Positions 15,911-23,777 are shown, counted from the stretch's first letter. The stretch is 24,419 nt of DNA from Oscillospiraceae bacterium (GCA_004557855.1 SFFJ01000028.1:1-24419), one strand, 5' to 3'. Notes: a model not told the origin generated them from the letters alone. A program made the numbers and translations.

Positions 15911-16861
15911 GTGCGGCTGCAACCGAATACGCTGCTGGTGGTGGCGGGGCCGACGGCCTCCGGGAAAACGGCGCTGGCCATAGAGCTAGCCAAGGCGGTG
16001 GGGGGAGAGATCGTTTCCGCCGACAGTATGCAGATTTACCGGGGGATGGATATTGCTACGGCAAAGCCCACCCCGGAGGAGCTGGCGGCAGTCCCGCACC
16101 ATCTCATCGGTTTTTTGCCCATCGACAGGAGCTTTTCGGTGGCGGATTATGCCGACCTGGCCAGAAAAACGATTGATGACATTCTGCGGCGGGGAAAGGT
16201 GCCGGTGCTGTGCGGCGGGACGGGGCTTTATATCAAGGCCATCGTTGACAATGTGCAGTACGGTGAGGATATCCCCGGCAACGAGGCGCTGCGGGAAAGC
16301 CTGCGGCAGCTGGCCGAACGGGAGGGGAACGAGGCCCTGTGGCAGCGGCTGCGGGCGATCGACCCCGAAACGGCGCAGCGCATCCACCCCAACAATGTGG
16401 GGCGGGTGATACGGGCCATCGAGGTGATGGAGGTCAGCGGCAGGTCCATCCGGGAGCATGAGGCGGAAAGCCTGCGGGAGCCCTGCCCCTACCGGGTCAT
16501 TCAATTCGGGCTGCGGTACCGGGACAGAGAAACGCTGTATGAGCGCATCAACCGGCGGGTGGACCAAATGGCGGAGGCCGGTCTTGCCGAGGAGGTAAGG
16601 GAGGCCCGGGAAAACGGTCTTACCGCAACTGCGGCGCAGGCCATCGGCTGCAAGGAGCTGTACGGCTGGCTGGACGGTGCCGAAACGCTGGATGCAGCGC
16701 TGGAGAAGCTGAAGCAAAGCACCCGGCGCTATGCCAAACGACAGTTGACGTGGTTCGGGGCGGATAAACGATTTCATTGGATAGAACCGGACGCCCAGAA
16801 GGAAGGGGAAACGCCTCTTGACCGGGCGATGAAGCTGCTGGAAAAGGAGGGAACGGCGTGA
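15911..16861 (+). CDS. miaA: tRNA dimethylallyltransferase MiaA
   Basis: MiaA transfers the dimethylallyl group to N6 of A37 in tRNAs reading U-starting codons, making the substrate for MiaB (9044-10483). The 316-aa protein has the P-loop GPTASGKT (residues 13-20), the conserved SADSMQIYRGMDIATAKP region split around residue 40, HHLIGF, and CGGTGLY. The start is GTG 15911, 8 nt after aaggaggg. It begins 25 nt after the mutL stop and overlaps the next gene by 4 nt (GTGA), so translation is probably coupled. Confidence 0.97.
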   Translation: MRLQPNTLLVVAGPTASGKTALAIELAKAVGGEIVSADSMQIYRGMDIATAKPTPEELAAVPHHLIGFLPIDRSFSVADYADLARKTIDDILRRGKVPVLCGGTGLYIKAIVDNVQYGEDIPGNEALRESLRQLAEREGNEALWQRLRAIDPETAQRIHPNNVGRVIRAIEVMEVSGRSIREHEAESLREPCPYRVIQFGLRYRDRETLYERINRRVDQMAEAGLAEEVREARENGLTATAAQAIGCKELYGWLDGAETLDAALEKLKQSTRRYAKRQLTWFGADKRFHWIEPDAQKEGETPLDRAMKLLEKEGTA

Positions 16862-18060
16862 AAAGCGGAATGGGCAGATTGCTGACCTTTATCATGGCGG
16901 CTTTTTTGCTGGTGTTTGCCGGTTATCACGCCTACCGGCATTTTGCCAGCGGCTATACCACCGAAAACGCCTACCGATATACCGTCTACCACACGACGAT
17001 GGCGCACGGGGTGTTTTTCCGGGAGGAAACAAGCCTGAACCAGCCGGAGGGCAGCAACCTGCGGTATGCAGTCCGGGACGGGGAAAAGGTGCGTGTGGGC
17101 AGCGTGCTGGCCTATCGGTATGGCGATGCGTTGAGCGCCGACCTTGCCGAGCGGCGTGCCGAGGCCGAAAAGGAGCTGACGGTGCTGCGGCGGGTGCTTT
17201 CCCAGCTCCAAAGCAGCAATACCCCCACGGTGGCGGATTTGACCCGTAATACCGATATAGACCTGCAAAGGGTGGCCGAGGCGGTGGCGCTGGAGCAGTA
17301 TGACAAGCTGGACGCACTGACCCTCCGCCTGCAGGAGGAGATCAACATGGGCAGCGGGATAACCGGCAGGACGGCCGAGCTGGAGGCCCGCATTGCCGAG
17401 CTGGAGGCGCAGATGTCCGGCACGGGCGCCGGGGAGGCGGTTTACAGCACGCTGGAGGGGTACTTCAGCAGTGTGGTGGACGGCTGCGAGGGAACCTGTA
17501 CCCCCGCCCGGCTGCAGATGCTGACCTGCAGCGATTTACAGGCGATGCTGACGGCGGGGGAGACCCCGCAGGAGGGTCTGGGCAAGGTGGTTTCCGGGCC
17601 GGAATGGTACTTTGCGCTGACCATCCCCAGCAGCGAGCATAAAAACTATCCCGAGGGCGGTTCTGTCAACCTGGGCTTTCCCGGCGGCGGGACGGTGCAG
17701 GGCAGGGTCACCCGTGCGGAGCTTTCCGACGACGGTACGGTGATGATGCTTATCATCAAGGGTGATACCGTGACCGAGGAAACGGTATCCGGCCGCAGGG
17801 AAACGGTGCGGCTTTCCTCCGAAAGCTACACCGGGGTGCGGTTCCCCAAGGACTGTTTGCGGATCGTAAACGGGGTAAAGGGCGTTTATGTGGATAATGG
17901 CTACAACGTTAAATTCAAGACGGTGGATATTATCTACGAGGGCGATACCTACTACCTTTCCCGGCTTAATTACACCGGAGAAGCCGCGCTGAATATCTTT
18001 GATAAGCTGGTAGAGAGCAAGGCGGAGCTGTACGACGGGATGCCGCTGGATGACCTGTAA
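16858..18060 (+). CDS. HlyD-like membrane-anchored protein of unknown role
   Basis: The 400-aa protein has an N-terminal transmembrane segment (about residues 8-25), then a lipoyl-like half-motif (FFREETSLNQPEG...VRDGEKVRVGSVLAY), a coiled-coil stretch (about 90-190, with ELEARIAELEAQ), and a beta-rich C-terminal half that ends with a second barrel-like region (GVRFPKDCLRIVNGVKGVYV). This layout resembles HlyD/periplasmic-adaptor proteins, but no ABC transporter or permease lies next to it. The GTG start overlaps the miaA stop; a new promoter and sepF follow, so it belongs to the miaA transcript yet abuts a division cluster. Function is not known. Confidence 0.75.
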   Translation: MKSGMGRLLTFIMAAFLLVFAGYHAYRHFASGYTTENAYRYTVYHTTMAHGVFFREETSLNQPEGSNLRYAVRDGEKVRVGSVLAYRYGDALSADLAERRAEAEKELTVLRRVLSQLQSSNTPTVADLTRNTDIDLQRVAEAVALEQYDKLDALTLRLQEEINMGSGITGRTAELEARIAELEAQMSGTGAGEAVYSTLEGYFSSVVDGCEGTCTPARLQMLTCSDLQAMLTAGETPQEGLGKVVSGPEWYFALTIPSSEHKNYPEGGSVNLGFPGGGTVQGRVTRAELSDDGTVMMLIIKGDTVTEETVSGRRETVRLSSESYTGVRFPKDCLRIVNGVKGVYVDNGYNVKFKTVDIIYEGDTYYLSRLNYTGEAALNIFDKLVESKAELYDGMPLDDL

Positions 18061-18100
18061 GGGAAATTTCACCCGGGACACAATTTATTGTGGCAACGCA

Positions 18101-18129
18101 TTGACAGGAACCACAAATAATGGGATAAT
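18101..18129 (+). promoter_or_regulatory. Promoter of the sepF-divIVA run
   Basis: A perfect -35 TTGACA (18101-18106), 17-nt spacer and GATAAT -10 (18124-18129) lie 37 nt before the sepF ATG. Confidence 0.85.
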
Positions 18130-18166
18130 AAATTTGTATATCAAATATTCTCGTAAGGAGGCCGTT

Positions 18167-18661
18167 ATGAGTTTCATCAATAAGTTCAAGGACTTTATGG
18201 GGATCGGCGAAGAGGACTTCGAGGACGATTTTGAAGAAAACGGGCAGCAGCCCGAAGAAACCGACGATGATCCGTTCGGGAGCTTTGCCGTTCAGCCGGA
18301 GTACCGCGGCGGCAAAACCGAGCCTGCCGAGAATACCACGGCGCCCCGCCGGGACAACAAGGTGGTCAATATCAACACCACGACGCAGCTGCAGGTGGTG
18401 CTGGTAAAGCCCGAAAAGTTTGAGGATGCCTCCGGCATCGCCGACCACCTGCTGGCCAAGCGGACCGTTGTGCTCAATCTGGAATCGACCAACCGGGAAA
18501 TCGCCCGCCGCCTGGTGGATTTCCTCAGCGGCGTGGCCTATGCCAACGGCGGACAGATCAAGAAGGTGGCAAATTCCACCTATATCATCACCCCGTATAA
18601 CGTGGGTGTGATGGGCGACAGCCTGCTGGACGAGCTGGAAAACAGCGGACTTTACCTGTAA
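18167..18661 (+). CDS. sepF: Cell division protein SepF
   Basis: SepF is the cytoplasmic membrane-associated protein that tethers and bundles FtsZ in Gram-positive bacteria. The 164-aa protein starts with the membrane-binding amphipathic segment MSFINKFKDFMGI, followed by an acidic disordered linker (15-65) and the SepF fold (about 70-155, KVVNINTTTQLQVVLVKPEKF ... VDFLSGVAYANGGQIKKV). The ATG at 18167 follows taaggagg; the reading frame is open upstream to 18050, but this start lies behind the promoter and has the RBS. It is followed 42 nt later by divIVA, as in other Firmicutes. Confidence 0.96.
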   Translation: MSFINKFKDFMGIGEEDFEDDFEENGQQPEETDDDPFGSFAVQPEYRGGKTEPAENTTAPRRDNKVVNINTTTQLQVVLVKPEKFEDASGIADHLLAKRTVVLNLESTNREIARRLVDFLSGVAYANGGQIKKVANSTYIITPYNVGVMGDSLLDELENSGLYL

Positions 18662-18703
18662 GCAAAGCAACACATACCATAATGCCGTGGGGAGGAACAG
18701 AAA

Positions 18704-19510
18704 ATGACCGAGAATTTGGCTCATCCGCAGTTCAGCAAGGGACTTTCCGGCTATAAGGCCGAGGAAGTGGACGCTTACATCGAGAAGGTGTTGGATACCA
18801 TCCGGGACCTGAAGGAGCAGAACGAGGTTCTGGAGGATAAGATAGGGGTACTGGCCGAAAGCCTGCAGAAGTACCGTGAGGACGAGGACAGTCTGCGGGA
18901 AGCACTGCTGGGCGCCCAGAAGATGGGGGACAGTATCATCAAGAATGCCAATAACAAGGCCGAGATCACCATGCGGGAGGCCTCGGTGAAGGCTGCCCAT
19001 ATTGTGGAGGAGGCCCGCAAAAAGGTCGAGGACGAAAAGGACGAGCTGATCCGGGTGCAGACTGCCGCAGCGGACTTTAAGGCGAAGCTGATCGAGCTGT
19101 ACCGGGAGCATATCGAGTTGGTGACAAAAATCCCCGTGGCCGAGAGCGCCCCGGCGGAGGAGACCGCCGAGGAGCCGGCAAAGATGCCTGCTGCCGAGGA
19201 AGTGACCGAGGAGACGGAGACGGCGGAAGTGACCGAAGCCACCGCCCCCGAGGAGGCAGCCGCCGAAGCGGAGGCCGAGCATGAGGAAGAACCCGCCGGG
19301 GAGCCTGCCGCAGAGGAGAAGCCTGCGGAGGAAACGACCGACTTCCCCGTGCTGGGCGAGGATATCTTTGCCGAGTTTGAGAAGAAAAAACAGCAGATCC
19401 TGAATTTTGACATTGGGGAGCAGCCCGAATCCGAGCGCCGCAGCAAGTTTGCAGGGCTTAAATTCGGCAACGATTTTAACCTGATGGACGATGAGGATGA
19501 CGACTTTTAA
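18704..19510 (+). CDS. divIVA: DivIVA-family protein
   Basis: DivIVA proteins bind curved membrane at septa and poles and recruit partners for division or chromosome placement. The 268-aa protein has the N-terminal lipid-binding DivIVA domain (residues 5-45, FSKGLSGYKAEEVDAYIEKV), a long coiled coil (about 35-145), and an unusually acidic Ala/Glu-rich region (about 150-215) before a conserved-looking tail (FAEFEKKKQQIL ... DDEDDDF). The RBS ggggagga precedes ATG 18704. It is cotranscribed with sepF. A weak terminator follows. Confidence 0.94.
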   Translation: MTENLAHPQFSKGLSGYKAEEVDAYIEKVLDTIRDLKEQNEVLEDKIGVLAESLQKYREDEDSLREALLGAQKMGDSIIKNANNKAEITMREASVKAAHIVEEARKKVEDEKDELIRVQTAAADFKAKLIELYREHIELVTKIPVAESAPAEETAEEPAKMPAAEEVTEETETAEVTEATAPEEAAAEAEAEHEEEPAGEPAAEEKPAEETTDFPVLGEDIFAEFEKKKQQILNFDIGEQPESERRSKFAGLKFGNDFNLMDDEDDDF

Positions 19511-19524
19511 TAAAAACTAAAGCA

Positions 19525-19559
19525 GTCTGCGGCCTGTGGGCAACGGGTCGCAGACTTTT
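19525..19559 (+). terminator. Possible partial terminator between divIVA and lspA
   Basis: Arms gtctgcggcc (19525-19534) and gggtcgcagac (ending 19555) form a 10-bp stem with one G-U and an 11-nt loop, followed by only TTTT. It may reduce rather than stop transcription into lspA. Confidence 0.6.
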
Positions 19560-19571
19560 GAGGGTAAAAGT

Positions 19572-20060
19572 ATGTTTCAAATCATTTCGGTGGTGATCGG
19601 CTTTTTGCTGCTGGGGCTTGACCAGTGGAGCAAGCAGTGGGCCATCACCCATTTGGATGGCGTCGGGACGGTCCCGGTGCTGCCCGGACTTTTTGACTTT
19701 GATTTTCTGCCGAACGGCAACGACGGCGCTGCATGGGGGATGCTCTCCGGCAAGCAGACGCTGCTGATTGCCGCAACGGCGGTGATGCTGCTGGCGATCA
19801 TCGTTTATCTGGCGGTGAAGCATAAAACCATCGCCAATATGGCGTTTTTCTCGCTTATTCTGGTGGTTTCCGGCGGTATCGGTAATTTGATCGACCGCAT
19901 GGCGCAGGGCTATGTGGTGGATTTTATCCGCTTTGCGTTTTGGGATCGCTTCCCGACCTTTAATGTGGCGGATATTGCCATTACCGTAGGGGTGGCGCTG
20001 CTGCTCATCTATATTTTGTTTATCGAGGGCAAAAAGGAGAAAAAGCGTGGAACGGCTTGA
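19572..20060 (+). CDS. lspA: Lipoprotein signal peptidase (signal peptidase II)
   Basis: LspA is the membrane aspartyl protease that removes signal peptides from prolipoproteins. The 162-aa protein has four hydrophobic segments (about 2-17, 58-78, 84-110, 130-150) and the conserved blocks LDQWSKQW, NGNDGAAWGML, GGIGNLIDR and VVDFI ... FNVADIAI, which hold the two catalytic Asp residues. The ATG 19572 follows a modest gaggg RBS; an in-frame GTG at 19536 lies inside the terminator hairpin and is unlikely. It overlaps the next gene by 14 nt. Confidence 0.96.
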   Translation: MFQIISVVIGFLLLGLDQWSKQWAITHLDGVGTVPVLPGLFDFDFLPNGNDGAAWGMLSGKQTLLIAATAVMLLAIIVYLAVKHKTIANMAFFSLILVVSGGIGNLIDRMAQGYVVDFIRFAFWDRFPTFNVADIAITVGVALLLIYILFIEGKKEKKRGTA

Positions 20061-20964
20061 GCTGACCGTCACCGCCGAGGTGGCCGGGTGCCGACTGGAT
20101 AAGGGGCTGGCGCTGCTGGCGCCGGAATTATCCCGCAGCCAGATACAGACGCTGGCGGAAAAGGGGAGCATTACCCAAAACGGCGCTGCGGCGGGGAAAA
20201 AGAGCACCCTGAACGAGGGCGACCGGATCGTTATCACGCTGCCCGACCCCGTGCCCACCGGCACACAGGCCGAAAATATCCCGCTGGAGATCGTCTATGA
20301 GGACGACGACCTGCTGGTGGTGAATAAGTCCAAGGGGATGGTGGTGCATCCTGCGGCGGGGAACTACACCGGTACGCTGGTGAATGCCCTGCTGTATCAT
20401 TGCGGGGACAGCCTTTCCGGCATCAACGGGGAGATACGCCCCGGGATTGTGCATCGCATCGATAAGGACACTAGCGGGCTTTTGATCGTGGCAAAAAACG
20501 ACGCCGCCCACCGGCATCTTGCCGAGCAGATAAAGGCGCACAGCTTTACGCGGGAGTATGAAGCGGTCGTTTACGGGCACTTTAAGGAGCAGAGCTTCAC
20601 CGTGGATGCGCCCATCGGCCGCCACAAAACCGACCGTAAAAGGATGTGTGTCACCGAGGAGAACAGCCGCCATGCCGTGACCCATATCGAGGTGCTGGCG
20701 GAATATCCGGGGTTTTCTCATATCCGGTGCAGGCTGGAAACCGGACGGACTCATCAAATCAGGGTGCATACCGCCTATATGGGCCACCCTGTGGTGGGCG
20801 ACCCGGTATACGCCCCCGGCCGGCCGGACTGCGGGGTGCGGGGACAATGCCTGCACGCCAGGAAAATCGGGTTTATCCACCCGAAAACGGGCGAATATAT
20901 GGAATTTGAGTCGGCGCTGCCGGAATATTTTACGGCGCTGCTGATGAGAATAAGCAAAGAGTAA
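20047..20964 (+). CDS. RluA/RluD-family pseudouridine synthase
   Basis: The 305-aa protein has an N-terminal S4 domain (about residues 10-65) and the catalytic domain with the canonical motif HRIDKDTSGLLIVAKN and the substrate-binding TGRTHQIRVHTAYMGHPVVGDP. It is closer to the RluD/YlyB branch, which modifies 23S rRNA, than the paralogue at 411-1367. The lspA-rluD-type pair is common in Firmicutes and other bacteria. GTG 20047 overlaps the end of lspA by 14 nt and is preceded by aaaaggag. The exact target uridines are not shown. Confidence 0.95.
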   Translation: MERLELTVTAEVAGCRLDKGLALLAPELSRSQIQTLAEKGSITQNGAAAGKKSTLNEGDRIVITLPDPVPTGTQAENIPLEIVYEDDDLLVVNKSKGMVVHPAAGNYTGTLVNALLYHCGDSLSGINGEIRPGIVHRIDKDTSGLLIVAKNDAAHRHLAEQIKAHSFTREYEAVVYGHFKEQSFTVDAPIGRHKTDRKRMCVTEENSRHAVTHIEVLAEYPGFSHIRCRLETGRTHQIRVHTAYMGHPVVGDPVYAPGRPDCGVRGQCLHARKIGFIHPKTGEYMEFESALPEYFTALLMRISKE

Positions 20965-20985
20965 ATCGTGTAATCGGAGGTAGCT

Positions 20986-21810
20986 ATGACACAGGAAAAA
21001 CTGGAACAGCTGAAAGCGACCGCCGCCGAGGTGCGCCGCGGGATTCTGACCGAGGTTCATGCAGCCAATTCGGGGCATCCGGGCGGCTCGCTCTCGGTAG
21101 CGGATATTATCACCTATCTGTATAGCGAGGTGCTGCGGGTTGACCCCGAAAATCCCCGCTGGGAGGATCGTGACAGACTGGTATTGAGCAAGGGCCACAC
21201 CTGCCCGGCGCTATATGCCATGCTGGCCGAAAAGGGATTTTTCCCCAAGGAGGAGCTGACCACCTTCCGCGCGATCGGTTCCCGTTTGCAGGGGCACCCC
21301 GATATGAATAAAGCCCCCGGCATCGATTTTTCCGCCGGTTCGCTGGGACAGGGTGTTTCCGCTGCCTGTGGTATGGCGCTGGCCGGGAAGCTCGGCAATA
21401 AGGACTACCGGGTCTATACCATTCTGGGCGACGGCGAGATAGAAGAAGGACAGGTATGGGAGGCGGCAATGTTTGCCGACCACTACAAGCTGGATAACCT
21501 GTGCTTTATCATCGATAATAACGATTTGCAGATCGACGGGCGGATCGGCGAGGTTTCCTCTCCCTATCCCATCGATGAGAAATTCCGTGCATTCGGCTTT
21601 GAGGTATTCTGCTGCGACGGTCATGACTTTAACGCCATGGAGGAGACCTTCCAAAAGGTGATGCAGGTGACCGGAAAGCCTTCCGCCGTGATTGCCAAGA
21701 CGATAAAGGGCAAGGGTGTGAGCTTTATGGAGGACCAGGCGGGCTGGCACGGCAAGGCCCCCAATGACGCCGAGTACGAGCAGGGCATGAAAGAGCTGGA
21801 GGTGCGGTAA
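20986..21810 (+). CDS. Transketolase, N-terminal subunit
   Basis: The 274-aa protein carries the thiamine diphosphate half of transketolase. Visible are HPGGSLS, the SKGHTCPALYA active-site region, AGSLGQG, the TPP/Mg motif GDGEIEEGQVWEA ... IDNN (around residue 147) and the closing KTIKGKGVSFMEDQAGWHGK. With the C-terminal subunit encoded 1 nt downstream it forms a two-gene transketolase of the non-oxidative pentose phosphate pathway. The RBS cggagg precedes the ATG. Some two-gene members act in other sugar or aromatic precursor pathways, so the substrate is not certain. Confidence 0.95.
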   Translation: MTQEKLEQLKATAAEVRRGILTEVHAANSGHPGGSLSVADIITYLYSEVLRVDPENPRWEDRDRLVLSKGHTCPALYAMLAEKGFFPKEELTTFRAIGSRLQGHPDMNKAPGIDFSAGSLGQGVSAACGMALAGKLGNKDYRVYTILGDGEIEEGQVWEAAMFADHYKLDNLCFIIDNNDLQIDGRIGEVSSPYPIDEKFRAFGFEVFCCDGHDFNAMEETFQKVMQVTGKPSAVIAKTIKGKGVSFMEDQAGWHGKAPNDAEYEQGMKELEVR

Positions 21811-21811
21811 T

Positions 21812-22753
21812 ATGGCAGACGTAATGAAAAAAGCGACCCGTGACAGCTACGGCGAGGCACTGGTGGAGCTGGGGCGGGAAAACCCCAATATCGTAGTATT
21901 TGATGCGGACCTGGCCGGTGCCACCAAGACCGGTGTCTTTAAAAAGGCGTTCCCCGAACGGTTCTTTGACTGCGGCATTGCCGAGGGCAATATGATGGTA
22001 GCGGCGGCGGGTGTTTCCACCTGCGGCTATGTGCCCTTTGCCAGTACCTTTGCCATGTTTGCCGCCGGACGCGCCTATGAACAGATCCGCAACAGCATCG
22101 GTTATCCCCACCTCAATGTGAAGATCGGCGCGACCCATGCCGGTATTTCGGTGGGTGAGGACGGCGCGACCCATCAGTGCAACGAGGATATTGCCCTGAT
22201 GCGTACCATCCCCGGGATGGTGGTTATCAACCCCGCCGATGACGTAGAGGCCAAGGCCGCCGTAAAGGCTGCCGCCGAATATGTTGGGCCGGTGTATCTG
22301 CGCTTCGGGCGGCTGGCTGCGCCTGTTTTTAATGACGCCGCCACCTACAAGTTTGAGATGGGCAAGGGCATCACCCTGCGGGACGGCAAGGATGTGACTA
22401 TCGTGGCGACCGGTATTCTGGTGGGTGAGGCCATCAAGGCCGGCGAGCTGCTGGCGGCCGAGGGCATCGACGCCCGTATCATCAATATCCATACCATCAA
22501 GCCCATTGATAAGGAACTGATGCTGAAGGCGAGCCGTGAGACCGGGCGCATCCTCACCTGCGAGGAGCATTCGGTGATCGGCGGCCTGGGTGCTGCGGTG
22601 ATGGAGGCCATCGCCGAGGAAGCGCCCTGCAAGGTCAGCCGTTTGGGCGTCAATGACCAGTACGGTCATTCCGGCCCCGGCGCCAAGCTGCTGGAGGAAT
22701 ACGGCTTTACCGCCGAGAACATTGCGGCGCGTGCCAAGAAAATGCTGAAGTAA
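21812..22753 (+). CDS. Transketolase, C-terminal subunit
   Basis: The 313-aa protein is the pyrimidine-binding and C-terminal half of transketolase: it shows FDADLAGATKTG, FDCGIAEGNMMVAAAGVSTC with the catalytic Glu, the region GATHAGISVGEDGATHQCNEDIA, and the C-terminal domain (about 190-310) ending GHSGPGAKLLEEYG. The ATG follows ggaggtgcggtaat and lies 1 nt past the preceding stop, so translation is coupled. A terminator follows. Confidence 0.95.
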   Translation: MADVMKKATRDSYGEALVELGRENPNIVVFDADLAGATKTGVFKKAFPERFFDCGIAEGNMMVAAAGVSTCGYVPFASTFAMFAAGRAYEQIRNSIGYPHLNVKIGATHAGISVGEDGATHQCNEDIALMRTIPGMVVINPADDVEAKAAVKAAAEYVGPVYLRFGRLAAPVFNDAATYKFEMGKGITLRDGKDVTIVATGILVGEAIKAGELLAAEGIDARIINIHTIKPIDKELMLKASRETGRILTCEEHSVIGGLGAAVMEAIAEEAPCKVSRLGVNDQYGHSGPGAKLLEEYGFTAENIAARAKKMLK

Positions 22754-22766
22754 GAGCGATTTACAG

Positions 22767-22804
22767 GCCGCCCGGTGCTGCAAATGCGGGATCGGGCGGC
22801 ATTT
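22767..22804 (+). terminator. Terminator after the transketolase genes
   Basis: Arms gccgcccg (22767-22774) and cgggcggc (22793-22800) form an 8-bp stem followed by atttt. It lies between the transketolase and comEA-like genes. Confidence 0.75.
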
Positions 22805-22813
22805 TGCCGAAAC

Positions 22814-22822
22814 GGGGAGGGG
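22814..22822 (+). promoter_or_regulatory. RBS deciding the comEA-like start
   Basis: GGGGAGGGG ends 5 nt before ATG 22828. The upstream in-frame alternative at 22804 overlaps the T-run of the terminator and lacks an RBS. Confidence 0.75.
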
Positions 22823-22827
22823 ATGGA

Positions 22828-23205
22828 ATGGCGAAAAGCAGGTTCCGTTTGCCGCTGCGGCGGTTGGATCGGGTGCTGCTCGTGGCGGCTTTGCTGCTGT
22901 GTGCGGGGCTGCTGCTTCTCCCGGCACAGGAGGGTCCCTATGTCGAGACACCGTTTCCCGATGCGCCCGAAGCGGTCCCCGCGGATTTGGATGAGTTTTT
23001 GAAATTGAGCTCCACCGACATTAACACCGCCGATAAGGAGACACTGATGGCGCTGCCGGGGATCGGGGAGGTTCTCTCCGAACGTATCCTGCAGTACCGG
23101 GCCGAGCACGGCCCCTTTGCCGATTGGGAGGAATTCTGCAAAATCCAAGGGATAGGGGAGAGCCTGGTGGAGACCCTACGACCGGTTGCGTATTTGGGGA
23201 ATTGA
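22828..23205 (+). CDS. ComEA-like helix-hairpin-helix DNA-binding protein
   Basis: The 125-aa protein has an N-terminal transmembrane anchor (about residues 14-33) after a basic stretch, a short linker, and a ComEA-type double helix-hairpin-helix domain (about 60-122: INTADKETLMALPGIGEVLS ... IQGIGESLVETL). ComEA binds incoming DNA at the outer face of the membrane during transformation. The SLBB domain found in longer ComEA proteins is missing, as in many short Gram-positive versions. No comEC or other competence gene is near, so a role in DNA uptake is inference. Confidence 0.88.
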   Translation: MAKSRFRLPLRRLDRVLLVAALLLCAGLLLLPAQEGPYVETPFPDAPEAVPADLDEFLKLSSTDINTADKETLMALPGIGEVLSERILQYRAEHGPFADWEEFCKIQGIGESLVETLRPVAYLGN

Positions 23206-23265
23206 CCCCTGAACGGATTTGGAAAAATCCCGGCGAAAAAAATATGAAAAAATGAAGTAAAATGG

Positions 23266-23294
23266 TTGACAAGCATACGCAGATATAGTATAAT
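23266..23294 (+). promoter_or_regulatory. Consensus promoter of the tRNA operon
   Basis: TTGACA (23266-23271), exactly 17 nt, and TATAAT (23289-23294): a perfect sigma-A promoter about 45 nt before tRNA-Val, as expected for a highly expressed stable RNA operon. Confidence 0.95.
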
Positions 23295-23340
23295 TTGTTT
23301 TGTCGCCTGCGGAAACATCCGCCGGAGGACAAGCCGATGT

Positions 23341-23416
23341 GGGAGCATAGCTCAGCTGGGAGAGCACCTGCCTTACAAGCAGGGGGTCACAGGTTCGAGC
23401 CCTGTTGTTCCCACCA
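23341..23416 (+). tRNA. tRNA-Val (anticodon TAC)
   Basis: Acceptor arms GGGAGCA/TGTTCCC pair, the anticodon stem CCTGC/GCAGG encloses CTTACAA giving TAC (Val), the T-arm shows GGTTCGAGCC, and CCA is encoded at 23414-23416. It is first in a four-tRNA operon. Confidence 0.96.
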
Positions 23417-23418
23417 AT

Positions 23419-23495
23419 GGCCCGGTAGTTCAGCTGGTTAGAACGCTAGCCTGTCACGCTAGAGGTCGTGGGTTCGAGCCCCATCCGGGTCGCCA
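23419..23495 (+). tRNA. tRNA-Asp (anticodon GTC)
   Basis: Acceptor arms GGCCCGG/CCGGGTC pair, the anticodon stem CTAGC/GCTAG encloses CTGTCAC giving GTC (Asp), the discriminator is G, and CCA is encoded at 23493-23495. Confidence 0.96.
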
Positions 23496-23501
23496 GCTTT
23501 T

Positions 23502-23577
23502 GGCTCTGTAGCTCAGTTGGTAGAGCAGTGGACTGAAAATCCACGTGTCACTGGTTCGATTCCAGTCGGAGCCACCA
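23502..23577 (+). tRNA. tRNA-Phe (anticodon GAA)
   Basis: Acceptor arms GGCTCTG/CGGAGCC pair, the anticodon stem GTGGA/TCCAC encloses CTGAAAA giving GAA (Phe), and CCA is encoded at 23575-23577. The A at position 37 followed by A makes it a potential MiaA/MiaB substrate. Confidence 0.96.
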
Positions 23578-23580
23578 TTT

Positions 23581-23656
23581 GCGGGTTTAGCTCATCTGGT
23601 AGAGCGCCACCTTGCCAAGGTGGAGGTAGCGAGTTCGAGCCTCGTAACCCGCTCCA
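23581..23656 (+). tRNA. tRNA-Gly (anticodon GCC)
   Basis: Acceptor arms GCGGGTT/AACCCGC pair, the anticodon stem CCACC/GGTGG encloses TTGCCAA giving GCC (Gly), the discriminator is T, and CCA is encoded at 23654-23656. Its CCA bases also start the 5' arm of the operon terminator. Confidence 0.96.
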
Positions 23657-23695
23657 AAATAAAAAGGACGCCGAGCGGCGTCCTTTTTATTTTGG
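23654..23695 (+). terminator. Terminator of the tRNA operon
   Basis: A 19-bp perfect inverted repeat (23654-23672 with 23677-23695) with a 4-nt loop GAGC has a GC core ggacgcc/ggcgtcc and flanking A- and T-runs. It works as a terminator on either strand. Confidence 0.93.
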
Positions 23696-23726
23696 ATTTG
23701 GGGAACGCAGGGCATTTTACGGAGGG
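23677..23726 (+). repeat. 50-nt direct repeat, unit 1
   Basis: The unit runs from the 3' arm of the tRNA terminator (ggcgtcctttttattttgg) through gatttggggaacgcaggg to ggaggg. It recurs at 23824-23873 with only two differences (G/A at unit position 30, A/G at unit position 43). Confidence 0.9.
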
Positions 23727-23747
23727 AAAGCAGCCCTGATTTTACGC

Positions 23748-23777
23748 GAAAGGGGAACCCGCAAACGTTCCCCTTTC
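23748..23777. other. Hairpin between the two direct repeat units
   Basis: An 11-bp perfect inverted repeat (gaaaggggaac 23748-23758, gttcccctttc 23767-23777) with an 8-nt loop. There is no T-run directly after it, so a terminator role is doubtful. Confidence 0.6.

Noticed and set aside
17966..19282. A 438-codon minus-strand frame opposite sepF and divIVA
   Set aside because: The Leu/Gly/His-rich translation is the mirror of the acidic divIVA coding sequence, and there is no RBS or domain.
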